Source of the DNA: Chaetorhynchus papuensis
Lineage: Eukaryota; Chordata; Aves; Passeriformes; Rhipiduridae
Length of the DNA stretch: 64,000 nt
Direction: 5' to 3'
NCBI GenBank assembly: GCA_013396525.1
Contig: VWYX01000626.1
Coordinates: forward strand, 431,640 to 495,639
Positions 50,198 through 58,545 of the stretch are shown piece after piece; position 1 is the first letter of the stretch, and the number at the start of each line of letters is the position of its first letter. The notes under the pieces were generated by a model, which saw only the letters and a list, made by a program, of their open reading frames with translations, had not been told where the DNA came from and made no database searches. Position numbers and translations under genes: made by a program.

Positions 50198-51593
50198 GAT
50201 GAATGGGCTTGGAATAATTGGCATGAGTGGGAAGCTGTGGAGGAATATCTACAAGCAGCTAGGGGCCATATAAAGGCTGGAAAAAACAAAGGAATTATTT
50301 GTAAAATGTTAGGCACCTGTCTGAAGCTGCCCCCCAGTATAGGAAAGATCAAGTTAGAGAGAAACAAGAGCTGAAAACCGAGATAGAAGGCAGGAAAAGC
50401 ACGGAACTCTTACTGTCCTTGGAAATAGAACAGATGCAGAGACAGTTACAAGAAGAAAAGAAAGGAAAACAAAACCTGAAGGAAAAAGTTGAGCTGATGC
50501 TTATGCAGCCTCCAAATCCTCCTGCCATTGTGCAGATTAGAAAGCTAATTGCATCCCCTGAAGACTGGGATGGAAATATATGGGGTGATCCCTGCGATAA
50601 CACACCAAGGGAAAATGATCTTTTATCTCCTTCATATTCCCCTATGCATGAAGTCAGACCCATTATAAAAACAGAGGTAACTACTGGACCTCAGGGTGGA
50701 CAGAGAAATCATAACCAAACCCCAACTTCTGTTTGATCAGCTTCAGATGGCAAATTTGCAAGAACACTACAGCCAAAAGCCAGGTGAAACTGAAAATGAA
50801 TATTTATGGTGAGTTTGTTTATCTGGAGGAGACAGAGTCCTATCAAGTGGTGAAGAAACTAAAGGGTTTTGGGGCCCTGCTGTCTTTTTAACTTCTGGTC
50901 CCTACACCCCAAATGATCCCCATTTGATCACGAGCAGGGTGGCATACTGGGCTGGTGAAACAGATGTGAGGGGGAGAGGAGAGCCTCTGATCATACCCAT
51001 TAAATCTTTGAGTGAGCTCTTCACTGCTGTTACAAAAGCTGCCGTGTCCAAGCTGTGCGTGAGTGTCACCCTATTAATGGTCCCATTACAGCACCTGTAA
51101 ACTATGAAATGTTAAAGTAATGTTAAAGTCCCTAATTAAGGGAGCCCCTGACATACTCAAACCCTACCTGGCTTCAAAATGAGATGAAATTAAAAGAGAC
51201 GCAGCCTTTAATGCGGAATTGGCTGGGAGTGTTGCTGCAATTTTAGAACACAGAGAAATCCCCACCTGGGCAACACTAATGGGTGACATGATAAACTACA
51301 ATCAAGAGATAGGATGGAGTGATTTATCCAGTAAAACCGAAAATAAAAGTCATAATTTTAGACAAATTGACTATTCCCAGGAACCAGGACCTACAGGTCA
51401 TCCATCCAGAAAACAGAGGTGCTGGAAAGAGGTATATAATCACGCATTATCAATAGGCATTCCAAAAGCTCCAATTCAGAGACAGCCTATTGGTGTTACT
51501 CAGAGCCTAATTGATGCATTCCTGAGAAAAGATGGCAACAATCAGAGAGAAAATACTCTGAACACTCAGACACCAACACCAGCATCAGACTGA
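50198..51593 (+). pseudogene. gag: Broken gag of the outer ERV
   Basis: Gag is the structural polyprotein that forms matrix, capsid and nucleocapsid. Here it is spread over all plus-strand frames. A matrix-like start rich in Trp and Glu begins at 50198. The next segment (50345-50735, containing an open frame from 50419) is a Lys/Glu/Gln-rich coiled coil. The capsid-like part at about 50745-51090 has a QEHYSQKPGETE stretch resembling the major homology region and a TKAA end. The C-terminal part is open at 51219-51593, rich in polar residues, and ends at a TGA. Frameshifts near 50335 and 50735, and stops inside the capsid part and near 51100-51190, make it non-functional. It follows the 5' LTR directly and matches the gag type seen in multicopy passerine ERVs as I recall them. 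No zinc-knuckle is obvious. Confidence 0.75.
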
Positions 51594-51727
51594 GGGAGAG
51601 AGAATAACCCTTTCTCTCCCCAAAATCTGAGATCAAAAAAATGAGTAACATCTGGACAGTACCTGGGCCTGCCAGTCCAGCAGGTCAAAGCTCATCAATG
51701 GATAGATAACAATGACCCATACATTCT

Positions 51728-51765
51728 GATTCCTCATTGTCAATAATTCCTCATTGTCAATAATG
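51728..51765. repeat. 17-bp tandem duplication
   Basis: ATTCCTCATTGTCAATA occurs twice in direct tandem just before the protease remnant, a small replication-slippage type duplication. Confidence 0.7.
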
Positions 51766-52000
51766 AAATTTCTATTATATACAGGAGCCCAAGTTTCAGT
51801 GTTCACACACAGCAGGATGCCCAAAAGCTGGGTGTGCAACCTGTACAGCAAAGATTTAAAATCACTGGAGTGAACTGCACGAGTGTTGTGTGTAGAACCA
51901 CTCGGGTTAATTTATGGTTAAATCTACTCATTTTGCAGTTTAAGATCATAGTGGAAACATTCTGGGTTTTAATGTTTTGAACAGTCAAACTTGGCATCTG
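51762..52000 (+). pseudogene. Retroviral protease remnant (outer ERV)
   Basis: One frame gives a TGAQVSV stretch at about 51780-51800, the usual surroundings of the catalytic Asp of retroviral aspartic proteases, but the Asp position reads Tyr. A frameshift follows, after which the next frame continues with a KLGVQPV...FKITGVN pattern and an RVNLWL end typical of the second half of such proteases. It stands after gag and before the inverted pol segment, which is the expected place for pro. Frameshift and loss of the catalytic residue make it inactive. Confidence 0.65.
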
Positions 52001-52039
52001 CCAGAGAGCAGCATGTGGTCCTTTGGTTTAAACATCAAT

Positions 52040-52245
52040 AGCCTATCTAATATCAATAGTTCTAATAGCAATAAAGTTCTAGTGTCAATATATACTTAGT
52101 TCTAATATAGTTATAATAACAATAGAGCTATAGTTCTAATAGCAATAAAGTTCTAGTATCAATATATAATGTAGTTCTAATATAGCTCCAATACCAATAT
52201 ACCTATAGAACTAGTATCAGTATCAGTTCTAATATCTAATATCCT
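52040..52245. repeat. AT-rich imperfect tandem repeat at inversion junction
   Basis: A run of short related words (AGTTCTAATA, CAATATATA, AGCAATAAAG) with a longer unit of about 74 bp. TAGTTCTAATAGCAATAAAG starts at 52057 and again at 52131, and both copies are followed by TTCTAGT(G/A)TCAATATATA. It separates the plus-strand protease remnant from the minus-strand pol segment. Confidence 0.75.
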
Positions 52246-52249
52246 ATCC

Positions 52250-53815
52250 TTACCTGGATAGGAATTTGGAAATCACGCTGTGTGTACTCTGTGCACCACC
52301 TGTACTCCCTGATTCAAAAATTCCTAATGTACCACAATACTCGATTCCTGCTGCAGCATGAAAAGGAATTTCTGAGTTTGTAGCCAATTTGCAAAAACAA
52401 GAAATCATTTCCTGAGCTTGCTGCCCATATAACTCAGCAGTAGAGATGACACTCGTGACAGTCACTGCATTTATGACACTCGTGGCAGTCATCCTCCACC
52501 ACCATCAATGCTTTTGCCCTACCTTTTGGATCCCTATTCCCCTATACTGTCCAAGCTATGTCCAGTAATTTACCTAGATCTTCCCTCTCACCTATCTTCT
52601 GCAGCTTTTTCCTTATATCACCTGCAGACTGGCCTACAGACAGATAGACCATGTGTGCCTTCCCTTCAGCTGATTTGAGGTCTAAAGTCGTGATGTTTGC
52701 TTGTGTGTTGATGTTTAATGCAACAGCCTCATATTGCCATCTATCATTTGCCCTTTTTGCTGAGGAATCAGCAAACCAAGTGTCTTCTGTTGACATCCCC
52801 TTAGTAAGGGGAGGTGCATCTAAACTTGGTGAGGGTTTGAAAGGTTGTTGTAATATTGTAATGGATTTGCATTTACAGAAATTTGTAATTTGTAAACTTT
52901 AGCAGGTTCTTCAGCTAATTCCTTCTGCAGCTGCCATTAGGTAGACATACTACTTCCACATTGTAGACTTTTGTGTCACTTTTTTCTAGGGGGAAAAGTC
53001 CCCTTTAAGATAGAGTCCAGCAAATTAAATGGTTCTCCGGTTTGTACAGGATGTTCCTGATGTATTTTCTCATCTTGTTTCACTGCTTGGGCTAAAGATA
53101 AAAATCCCTTTTCGCATTCAAAAGATCTCTGTTTTGTCTCTTCAAATGCAGTTGAGCCAAATACTAAAGGTCTCTGGTCTGTCAGGGCCACTTTGAAAGA
53201 GGTTACAGTAAGTACCATGCTCTGCAGAAACCCCTTCTGCTGTAGTGGGATCATGGGGTTATATGGATCCCAGTGACTGATATGTTTTTAATTCTCATAC
53301 TAGGGTTCTGGCTGCCCTCATGTTCTGAGTTCCACTCCCACTGTTTTCCCTTTCATAAAAGTGAGTACAGTGGGCAAGCAATGACAGAAAATCAGGTACA
53401 TGTTTACATCAGCAAAAACAGGTATATGTTTTCTCCAATATCCTAAAGTTTCCATTAGTTGTTGTACTTCTGCTTCTTCTTCTCCCACCTTTTCATGGGA
53501 ATCTCCTTCAATTACAATATCATCTATATATTGGTACAGTTTCTCATCCTGGGGGAGTGAGACTGCCTGTAAAAATTCAGCAAGTGCAGCATGAGCAATC
53601 ATGAGTGAAAGCTTATATTCCTGATGGAGCCTGTAGGGAAAAGCAAACTTCTCTTTATCCCACTTCTGTAAGGAAGCCAGGAAAAAAAAAATCTTTTCTC
53701 TCTAGTGCCTGCTGTTAAGATTTGCAATATTGGGTGCTGCAGCTGTTAGTGGGCCTTTGTTAGCATTTAAATGCCAGTAATCAAGTGTAAAATACCAGAA
53801 TGCCAGCATGGTAAG
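52250..53815 (-). pseudogene. pol: Inverted reverse transcriptase-RNase H segment
   Basis: Pol copies the viral RNA into DNA. Read on the minus strand, the order is normal. An RT start with DYWHLNANKGPLTAA lies at about 53790-53730. The palm with the catalytic YIDD motif is in the frame 53602-53318 (YQYIDD), followed by the GYWRKHIP stretch. The connection part is at 53254-52976, with STAFEE and KGFLSL stretches. The RNase H start is at 52796-52542, with a WFADSS stretch at the first catalytic Asp. Stops at about 53700 and 53650, stops between 53318 and 53254, and the stop at 52542 break it. Gag, protease and the later integrase piece are on the plus strand, so this part has been turned round. 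It looks like the same lineage as the outer element and not the gammaretrovirus-like pol beside it. Confidence 0.8.
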
Positions 53816-53817
53816 AG

Positions 53818-54489
53818 GGCCAATCAGGAAAAGGCACCTAGGGTATCTAGAAAGGGTACTTCTGCAGCTAAATGTTGCTCTGGTGGTACTGTCTCAGTTC
53901 CTTGGAAACCAGCAAAGGGCTGTGGCCTACTTTTCAAAACAGCTAGCCAATGTTAGCCAAGGGTGGCCTGGGGGTTTGAAAGCTGTGACAGCTACTGTTA
54001 CATTGAATGAATGAATGGTACCCTCAAAATACGACCTGGGTTCGGGCCTGGCCTTATTGAGAATCTGCAGACAACAAAGGCAGAGGGACAACATAAGTCC
54101 CTGAAACATTGTATGGCAGGCCAAATCAAATTCCACATATGCCAGGACAAATTCACATGAGGGGGAAAACTGACTTACAAAAGTATTTAATGGCTCTAAG
54201 TTTCACTTTGCAGAAGCTCCAGAGGTTCCTCGTGTTACCCAGACCCATAGGACTGGACACCCCTGCTCATCCCTTCCAGCCTTGGGACTGGGTGACTGTT
54301 CAATGCTGGGACAGTGACCCTCTGCAAGCTGAGTGGAGAGAACCAGTCCAAGTCCTGCTGACCACCCTCACCGCAGTCAAAGTGGCTGGCAAAGGACCCT
54401 GGATTCACTGCTCCAGAGTTAAGAGGGCCTCTGCTCCTGGAACAACTGGAAAAACAGAGACTGATACAAATGAAGATGATGTGGTTTAA
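53818..54489 (+). pseudogene. pol: Deleted gammaretrovirus-like pol (inner ERV)
   Basis: From about 53850 one frame (53808-54014) shows the RT connection of gammaretroviral type, with VLSQFLG, VAYFSKQL and GWPGGLKAV stretches. It stops at about 54012. A shifted frame then gives LALLRI and, after another shift, a second open stretch (from 54109 to 54489). That stretch has the integrase C-terminus: a YGRP stretch, HPFQPWDWV, a VLLTTLTAVKV core and WIHCSRVK. RNase H and most of the integrase catalytic core are missing between these parts. The last codons overlap the start of env by 20 bases in another frame, the normal gammaretroviral pol/env arrangement, which ties this pol to the env that follows. 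Confidence 0.8.
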
Positions 54490-55609
54490 ATTGGTTTTTC
54501 TGTGTTTACTGTCTGCACAGTCGGTAACCGTGATTCAGCTTTGGAACAAAAATCTGCATGCGGCTCTAGTCCAAAATGTATCCAGTGCTCTTCATAAAAA
54601 CAGTTGTTGGGTTTGTACTCAAATGCCAAGAACCCATGAGGATAACACCTGGCCATTAATTGGTGTTTTAATGAATGAGACAAACCTTAACAACAGTTGG
54701 GAACAGGTCACTCAGGACTACCTACCTGTAACTCTAAGCAGCGTAATTCCTGATCAAGAAAATTATAAGGTTCCCTGTGTGGTGGTTAATGTCACAGGAA
54801 AGGTCATTCTCCCTCCCTACTGTCATAAAACTGACTCTAAAATAAGGCTAGTACCAGAAGCCATAGCAGGATTGGCACAGACAGCCTGGAGAATGGTTCC
54901 CCCACAGGGTTCAGGATGGTACTGGGTATGTAAAAATGAAGCATGGAAAGTTTTGCCCCTTGATAAAGACCGGGCCTGTGCCCTTGGGGCTATAATCCCA
55001 CACATAACAGTATTTGATCACCTCGAAGAACAAAGTGGGTGGAGGTGGACTTATGCAAGGAGGATGAAAACATCCAATAATCCCCTTGCTGAGCATCCCA
55101 TGATTTTCCATAGTGCAATTATGGCTCCTGTTCCTTCTTTAGAAGTAATTGAATTGGAAAAAGCAATTGTTAACATTTCGGCCATCATTGAGCATACTGA
55201 GAATCAAATTTCAGATGCAATCACGGCCTCACGAAAAGAAGTTCGGGGTTTGGCTCGTGTGATTCTGCAAAACAAACTGGTTCTCGATTTTCTACTGGTC
55301 TCACAAGGGGGCATGTGTAGAGTCATTAACACTAGTTGTTGTTCTTATATAGATGAGACTGGAAGAAATAAAAAAGATTTCGCTGCAATTTGGAAACAAA
55401 TTTTAGATCAGGTAACTCTCGAAGATGACTCACTGGGCTTTGAAAATGATAACCATACCCTTACTTCACAGTTACCAAAGCCGATTTGGATAATACAGCT
55501 GTTCGTACTAGTTGTATTTGTAGTTAGTGTCTGCATAATGACTTGGTGTATGGTTCGATGCTGTAGCTTCTGGTCATCTTTATGGTTTAATGTTTTACAA
55601 AAGTGGTAG
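54470..55609 (+). CDS. env: Intact retroviral envelope glycoprotein (gammaretrovirus-type Env)
   Basis: Env mediates receptor binding (SU) and membrane fusion (TM). The frame is uninterrupted for 379 codons, shorter than the 500-650 usual for gammaretroviral Env. Visible parts are a hydrophobic signal peptide (residues 4-22) and a CWVC (CXXC) motif at 46-49, which in this class links SU to TM by disulfide exchange. An immunosuppressive-domain-like helix lies at about 264-281, followed by a CX6CC motif (C283, C290, C291) and a membrane anchor at about 338-361, with a short Cys-rich cytoplasmic tail. Seven N-glycosylation sites are present (N36, N69, N74, N107, N235, N287, N328). No R-X-K/R-R furin site and no obvious hydrophobic fusion peptide were seen; the nearest basic pair is R197-R198. 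The first ATG has a weak context, and ATG codons 3 and 4 are alternatives. Expression is not shown. Confidence 0.88.
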   Translation: MKMMWFKLVFLCLLSAQSVTVIQLWNKNLHAALVQNVSSALHKNSCWVCTQMPRTHEDNTWPLIGVLMNETNLNNSWEQVTQDYLPVTLSSVIPDQENYKVPCVVVNVTGKVILPPYCHKTDSKIRLVPEAIAGLAQTAWRMVPPQGSGWYWVCKNEAWKVLPLDKDRACALGAIIPHITVFDHLEEQSGWRWTYARRMKTSNNPLAEHPMIFHSAIMAPVPSLEVIELEKAIVNISAIIEHTENQISDAITASRKEVRGLARVILQNKLVLDFLLVSQGGMCRVINTSCCSYIDETGRNKKDFAAIWKQILDQVTLEDDSLGFENDNHTLTSQLPKPIWIIQLFVLVVFVVSVCIMTWCMVRCCSFWSSLWFNVLQKW

Positions 55610-55645
55610 AGACTAGACAAGATAGAATTTTTTTGTCAAGTCTCT

Positions 55646-55657
55646 AAAGAGGAGAAA
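55646..55657 (+). other. Polypurine tract of the inner ERV
   Basis: AAAGAGGAGAAA lies 36 bases after the env stop and directly before a TGATGCC start. A polypurine tract primes plus-strand DNA synthesis and always abuts the 3' LTR, so this marks the true LTR of the env-bearing virus. Confidence 0.7.
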
Positions 55658-56151
55658 TGATGCCTAAAGATTTTTAGCTTTTTAAGTATTTGTAGCTTTG
55701 TAGATTTTTAATATATAGCTGTACAGTTTCTAGGACTTTCTCACACTTTAGAACAGTAGTTAGCCTTTCTCACATTTTATGCCACATTCTTGAAATTCTG
55801 TTTGGTCTTATTTTCAAGAAAAAGAATTTCTAACAAGAACATCCTGCTTTGCTCCAGCATCTGGGCCAAAATAAAAAGATACTTCATAGATATAACAAAA
55901 TATAGGGCTAAGAACCCTTGGAGGGGCTCCAAAGGGGCAGATGTGAGGGTAGGTTACCAGGGCAACCATTCTCCTACTGGATTTACTTGCCAGACATGCT
56001 AATTAGTTAAATTTATAAAAATTGTGAAAATTTGATGCTGCGTGTGTGCATAGGTATAAGGTGTGCACCTGAAAGCTTTCATTAAAAGACTGCTCTTATG
56101 TTATCAATTTTGTATTGAAAGTTTTTCTACTGAATTTAGGCAACAACTTCA
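55658..56151 (+). mobile_element. 3' LTR of the inner (env-bearing) ERV
   Basis: Begins TGATGCCTAAAG right after the polypurine tract. It contains a TATA-like GGTATAAGG near 56053 and an ATTAAA signal at 56081-56086, and ends at a CA near 56145 or 56151. It does not match the outer LTRs at 49445 and 56469. A distinct LTR here shows that env belongs to a different virus from the one that supplied the outer LTRs. No 5' partner of this LTR is present in the window. Confidence 0.65.
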
Positions 56152-56210
56152 CAAAAATTAGGGAGATAAAACCAGAGGATTCCTTAAATCAGGAGTGGCA
56201 TTGATTGGGA

Positions 56211-56426
56211 GAATGGTTATGTCAGAAATTAGATCATACTGGTAAGGAAGCTTTTTATGTTGTTGCACAGAGCAAGGGGGGGGGCCCTAAACAGGAAAAC
56301 TTGTGAAACTATTCTTACAGAATGTCCTCAGTGTAGATTAAAATTACAGTTAGATCACCCTGCTAAAGCACCACCCCTACACATCAGTAATGGAAAAACT
56401 TCTTGGTTCAGTCAAGTGGATTCATA
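56211..56426 (+). pseudogene. pol: Integrase zinc-binding (HHCC) fragment of the outer ERV
   Basis: Integrase inserts viral DNA into the host chromosome. One frame reads EWLCQKLDHTGKEAFYVVAQ (56211-56270), with the GH(T)G-type His of the N-terminal zinc domain. After a frameshift around the G9 run at about 56275, another frame gives the CETILTECPQC pair of cysteines, then PPLHI and a QVD stretch that normally opens the catalytic core, followed by a stop. The catalytic core is lost by deletion up to the 3' LTR. It lies downstream of the inner env and LTR, in the orientation of the outer gag, and continues in order from the RNase H of the inverted segment, so it is assigned to the outer provirus. 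Confidence 0.65.
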
Positions 56427-56468
56427 GAAAGGATAATGGCCTATTGTAAAAGAGCTTTAAGCCACATT

Positions 56469-57094
56469 TGACCACTCCTCAAGGTTCAACCCTTTGCCCA
56501 TTGAGAAGATGCAAAGGCATCCAACTGGAGAGGAATTTTCACAGGTATTTACCTTGTCCATGCTCCTGTAGGTCTGTGTGAGTGGGAATGTGCTACAGCC
56601 AGCGTACACTCAATGTTGCTCTGCTAGATTCTTCAGTGCTTTAGAGTCACAAGTAAGTTAGGCCTATAAGTGAGTTGTTGTTGTGCTATTGTAAATCCTA
56701 TAAGAATCTTTTGTTAAATTGTTTAAATTAAGCTCTTGATTAAGTGCTGTTAAGTCTAAATGCTATTAAAACCTTTAGACCTAAATTGTTGAAGTCCAGG
56801 GCTAAGTTTGGCAAGGGGGTTCACTCTGAACGGTGTGACTCAACAGGAGGGTCTCCCTTATTCTTTCTTATCCTTACCCTTTTCCTATCCCATCCTCCAG
56901 GCAGATAACTTTTTGCTGATTTTAGTTTCAAATTGATTGGTTTTAGGTTTTAGTCCAGTTTTTTTCTGTGTGCTTTAACCATCTAGTAAGCAGTAGAGTG
57001 AACCTTGTCACCTTTTCATTTTAACATTAAACCTGCTTTTGCTGATACCTTTGCCAATGATTCTTTGAGCAGCCTAAAACACTCTTTCATGACA
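56469..57094 (+). mobile_element. 3' LTR of the outer endogenous retrovirus
   Basis: A 626-bp unit matching 49445-50115 in the same orientation, with ATTAAA at 57026-57031 and a terminal TGACA. It differs from the 5' copy by substitutions and small deletions, including about 11 bases near 57008 and a shorter start region. No purine tract precedes it, so sequence between the integrase fragment and the LTR, and perhaps the LTR's first bases, has been deleted. Confidence 0.8.
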
Positions 57095-58329
57095 GCTGTG
57101 CTTTGCATGTGCTTGTACAGGAGTCACACCTTTACCGAAGGAAAAGGAGAGCAGAGCACTCAGGCACCAGCTGCCTTGCACAAAAAGACAGTGCTCATGG
57201 GAAGGGAGGTTTGGGATGTACCACTATGCACATGTTGTCCAGACCAAGAAAATTAAAGAAATGGTAAGAATCAAGCATTAAAGGACAAACTCCCACCCTT
57301 CTCTCCCAAGAACACCTGACAGTGCCTGCCCAGCTTCTGTCAACTGTCCCAAGTTCCGCCCAGCTCTAGTGCTGGGTGAGACAAGCACCACATGCCTGGC
57401 AGCTGCAGCATTTTGTACCCTGTGCCTTCTAATGTAACAGACATTTGCCTTGGGAAGGTCACAGGCAGGATCACAGGCATAGAAGCTTGGGCAACAAAAA
57501 GAAATCATCTTGATTCAGTCCCTAGGTAGCAGGTTTAGTTATTATTCCTATCTTAAGCTCCACCAACACTATAAGACACAAGTCAAGGTGAGTTTAAAAT
57601 TCAGCACATTTTAAAGGGTTTAAAAATAGATATGATCACGACTGTAGATTAAATGTATTGATAAACATGTAAGCACCCTCATCATTTTCCAGGGTCACAT
57701 GGGAAGACAGGAGCAATACCAGGAGCTGAATCTGTTTGCCAAGGAATGCTTTAGAGCTTTGCCAGTAACATTGCCCTCACCACTCTTGTCCTAATTAATC
57801 CATTAGCTTCTTCACAAAAATCTCAGCACTTTTCCCTTTAACTGACAAACATGTTGCTAGGAGCCTGAGGGCACTAATATACCCTAAAGGCCTCAAGCAG
57901 CTTCACCTGGAGCCTCCTCCCACACCCCTGCCCATGGTCCCAGGAAGCATTTAAGCCCAGCCCAGGGCTACAAATCCTACACTCTTTGTTGTAGGGGCGT
58001 TAGTTTTTGGCTGTGCTCGAGTTATGAGTGTTTCTATTCTACGGCTCCTGCTTGTATCTTTGAGACCCTAATCCATAGCAGGCTGGGGTGAGTGCTGCTT
58101 TCCTGTAATTGCTGATGGAGCCTAACTGGGGGGAGCAGGGGGTTTGGGAATGTGGCAGTGGTTGTTTTTCCCTCTTATTGCTATAAAGGTGAGTGGTGTC
58201 TGCATAGGGGATGTAAGGTACTCCTAGTTCCTTTTTGTATAGGAAGAAACTGATAAATCCTTCACTCATGAAAGTAGTCAGTTGAAATGAGGTTTTTACC
58301 TCTGTGACTTTAGTCCTGCTTTTCATCCA
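57095..58329. other. Non-coding stretch after the composite ERV
   Basis: No open frame above about 95 codons. A stretch around 57890-57990 (GCATTTAAGCCCAGCCCAGG) looks loosely promoter- or LTR-like, but no boundaries could be defined. Confidence 0.45.
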
Positions 58330-58545
58330 TCTCCGGACGCAGCTGAAGTTTTACCCCGACTTTATTCAAATTGCAAGCGTGCTAACTCCGAGCAGGGTGT
58401 GCCCCCCTGCCCGTGTGAGCAGCATCGGTGTCTGAGCGGGGATCCCGGGCCCAGGACAGCAGAGGGAGCCGGAGCCCCGCGCAGCAGCCCCGGGCCGGGC
58501 TCGGTCCTACCGGGGAGCCTCCCGGGCAGAGCCCACATCGCCAGC
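58330..58545. promoter_or_regulatory. Small CpG-rich island
   Basis: About 18 CpG dinucleotides were counted by eye in 215 bp, with a GC-rich core (CCCGGGCCGGGCTCGG near 58490). The sequence on both sides is nearly free of CpG. Unmethylated islands of this kind usually mark promoters or first exons in vertebrates. No coding exon with clear splice sites was identified on either strand, and open frames at 58362-58637 (minus) and 58399-58659 (plus) are explained by the GC content. A non-coding first exon, an enhancer or a retroelement remnant are alternatives. Confidence 0.45.

Noticed and set aside
56270..56285. G9 run as a polypurine tract for the outer 3' LTR
   Set aside because: It lies inside the integrase zinc-domain fragment almost 200 bases before the LTR homology begins, so it does not abut the LTR. 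It more likely marks the frameshift in the coding remnant.
57860..58000. Promoter- or LTR-like stretch, weakly similar to 40975-41050
   Set aside because: Similarity is limited to a short GCAGCT(T/G)CACCTG(G/A)AGCC word and the surroundings do not align. No boundaries or signals could be fixed.
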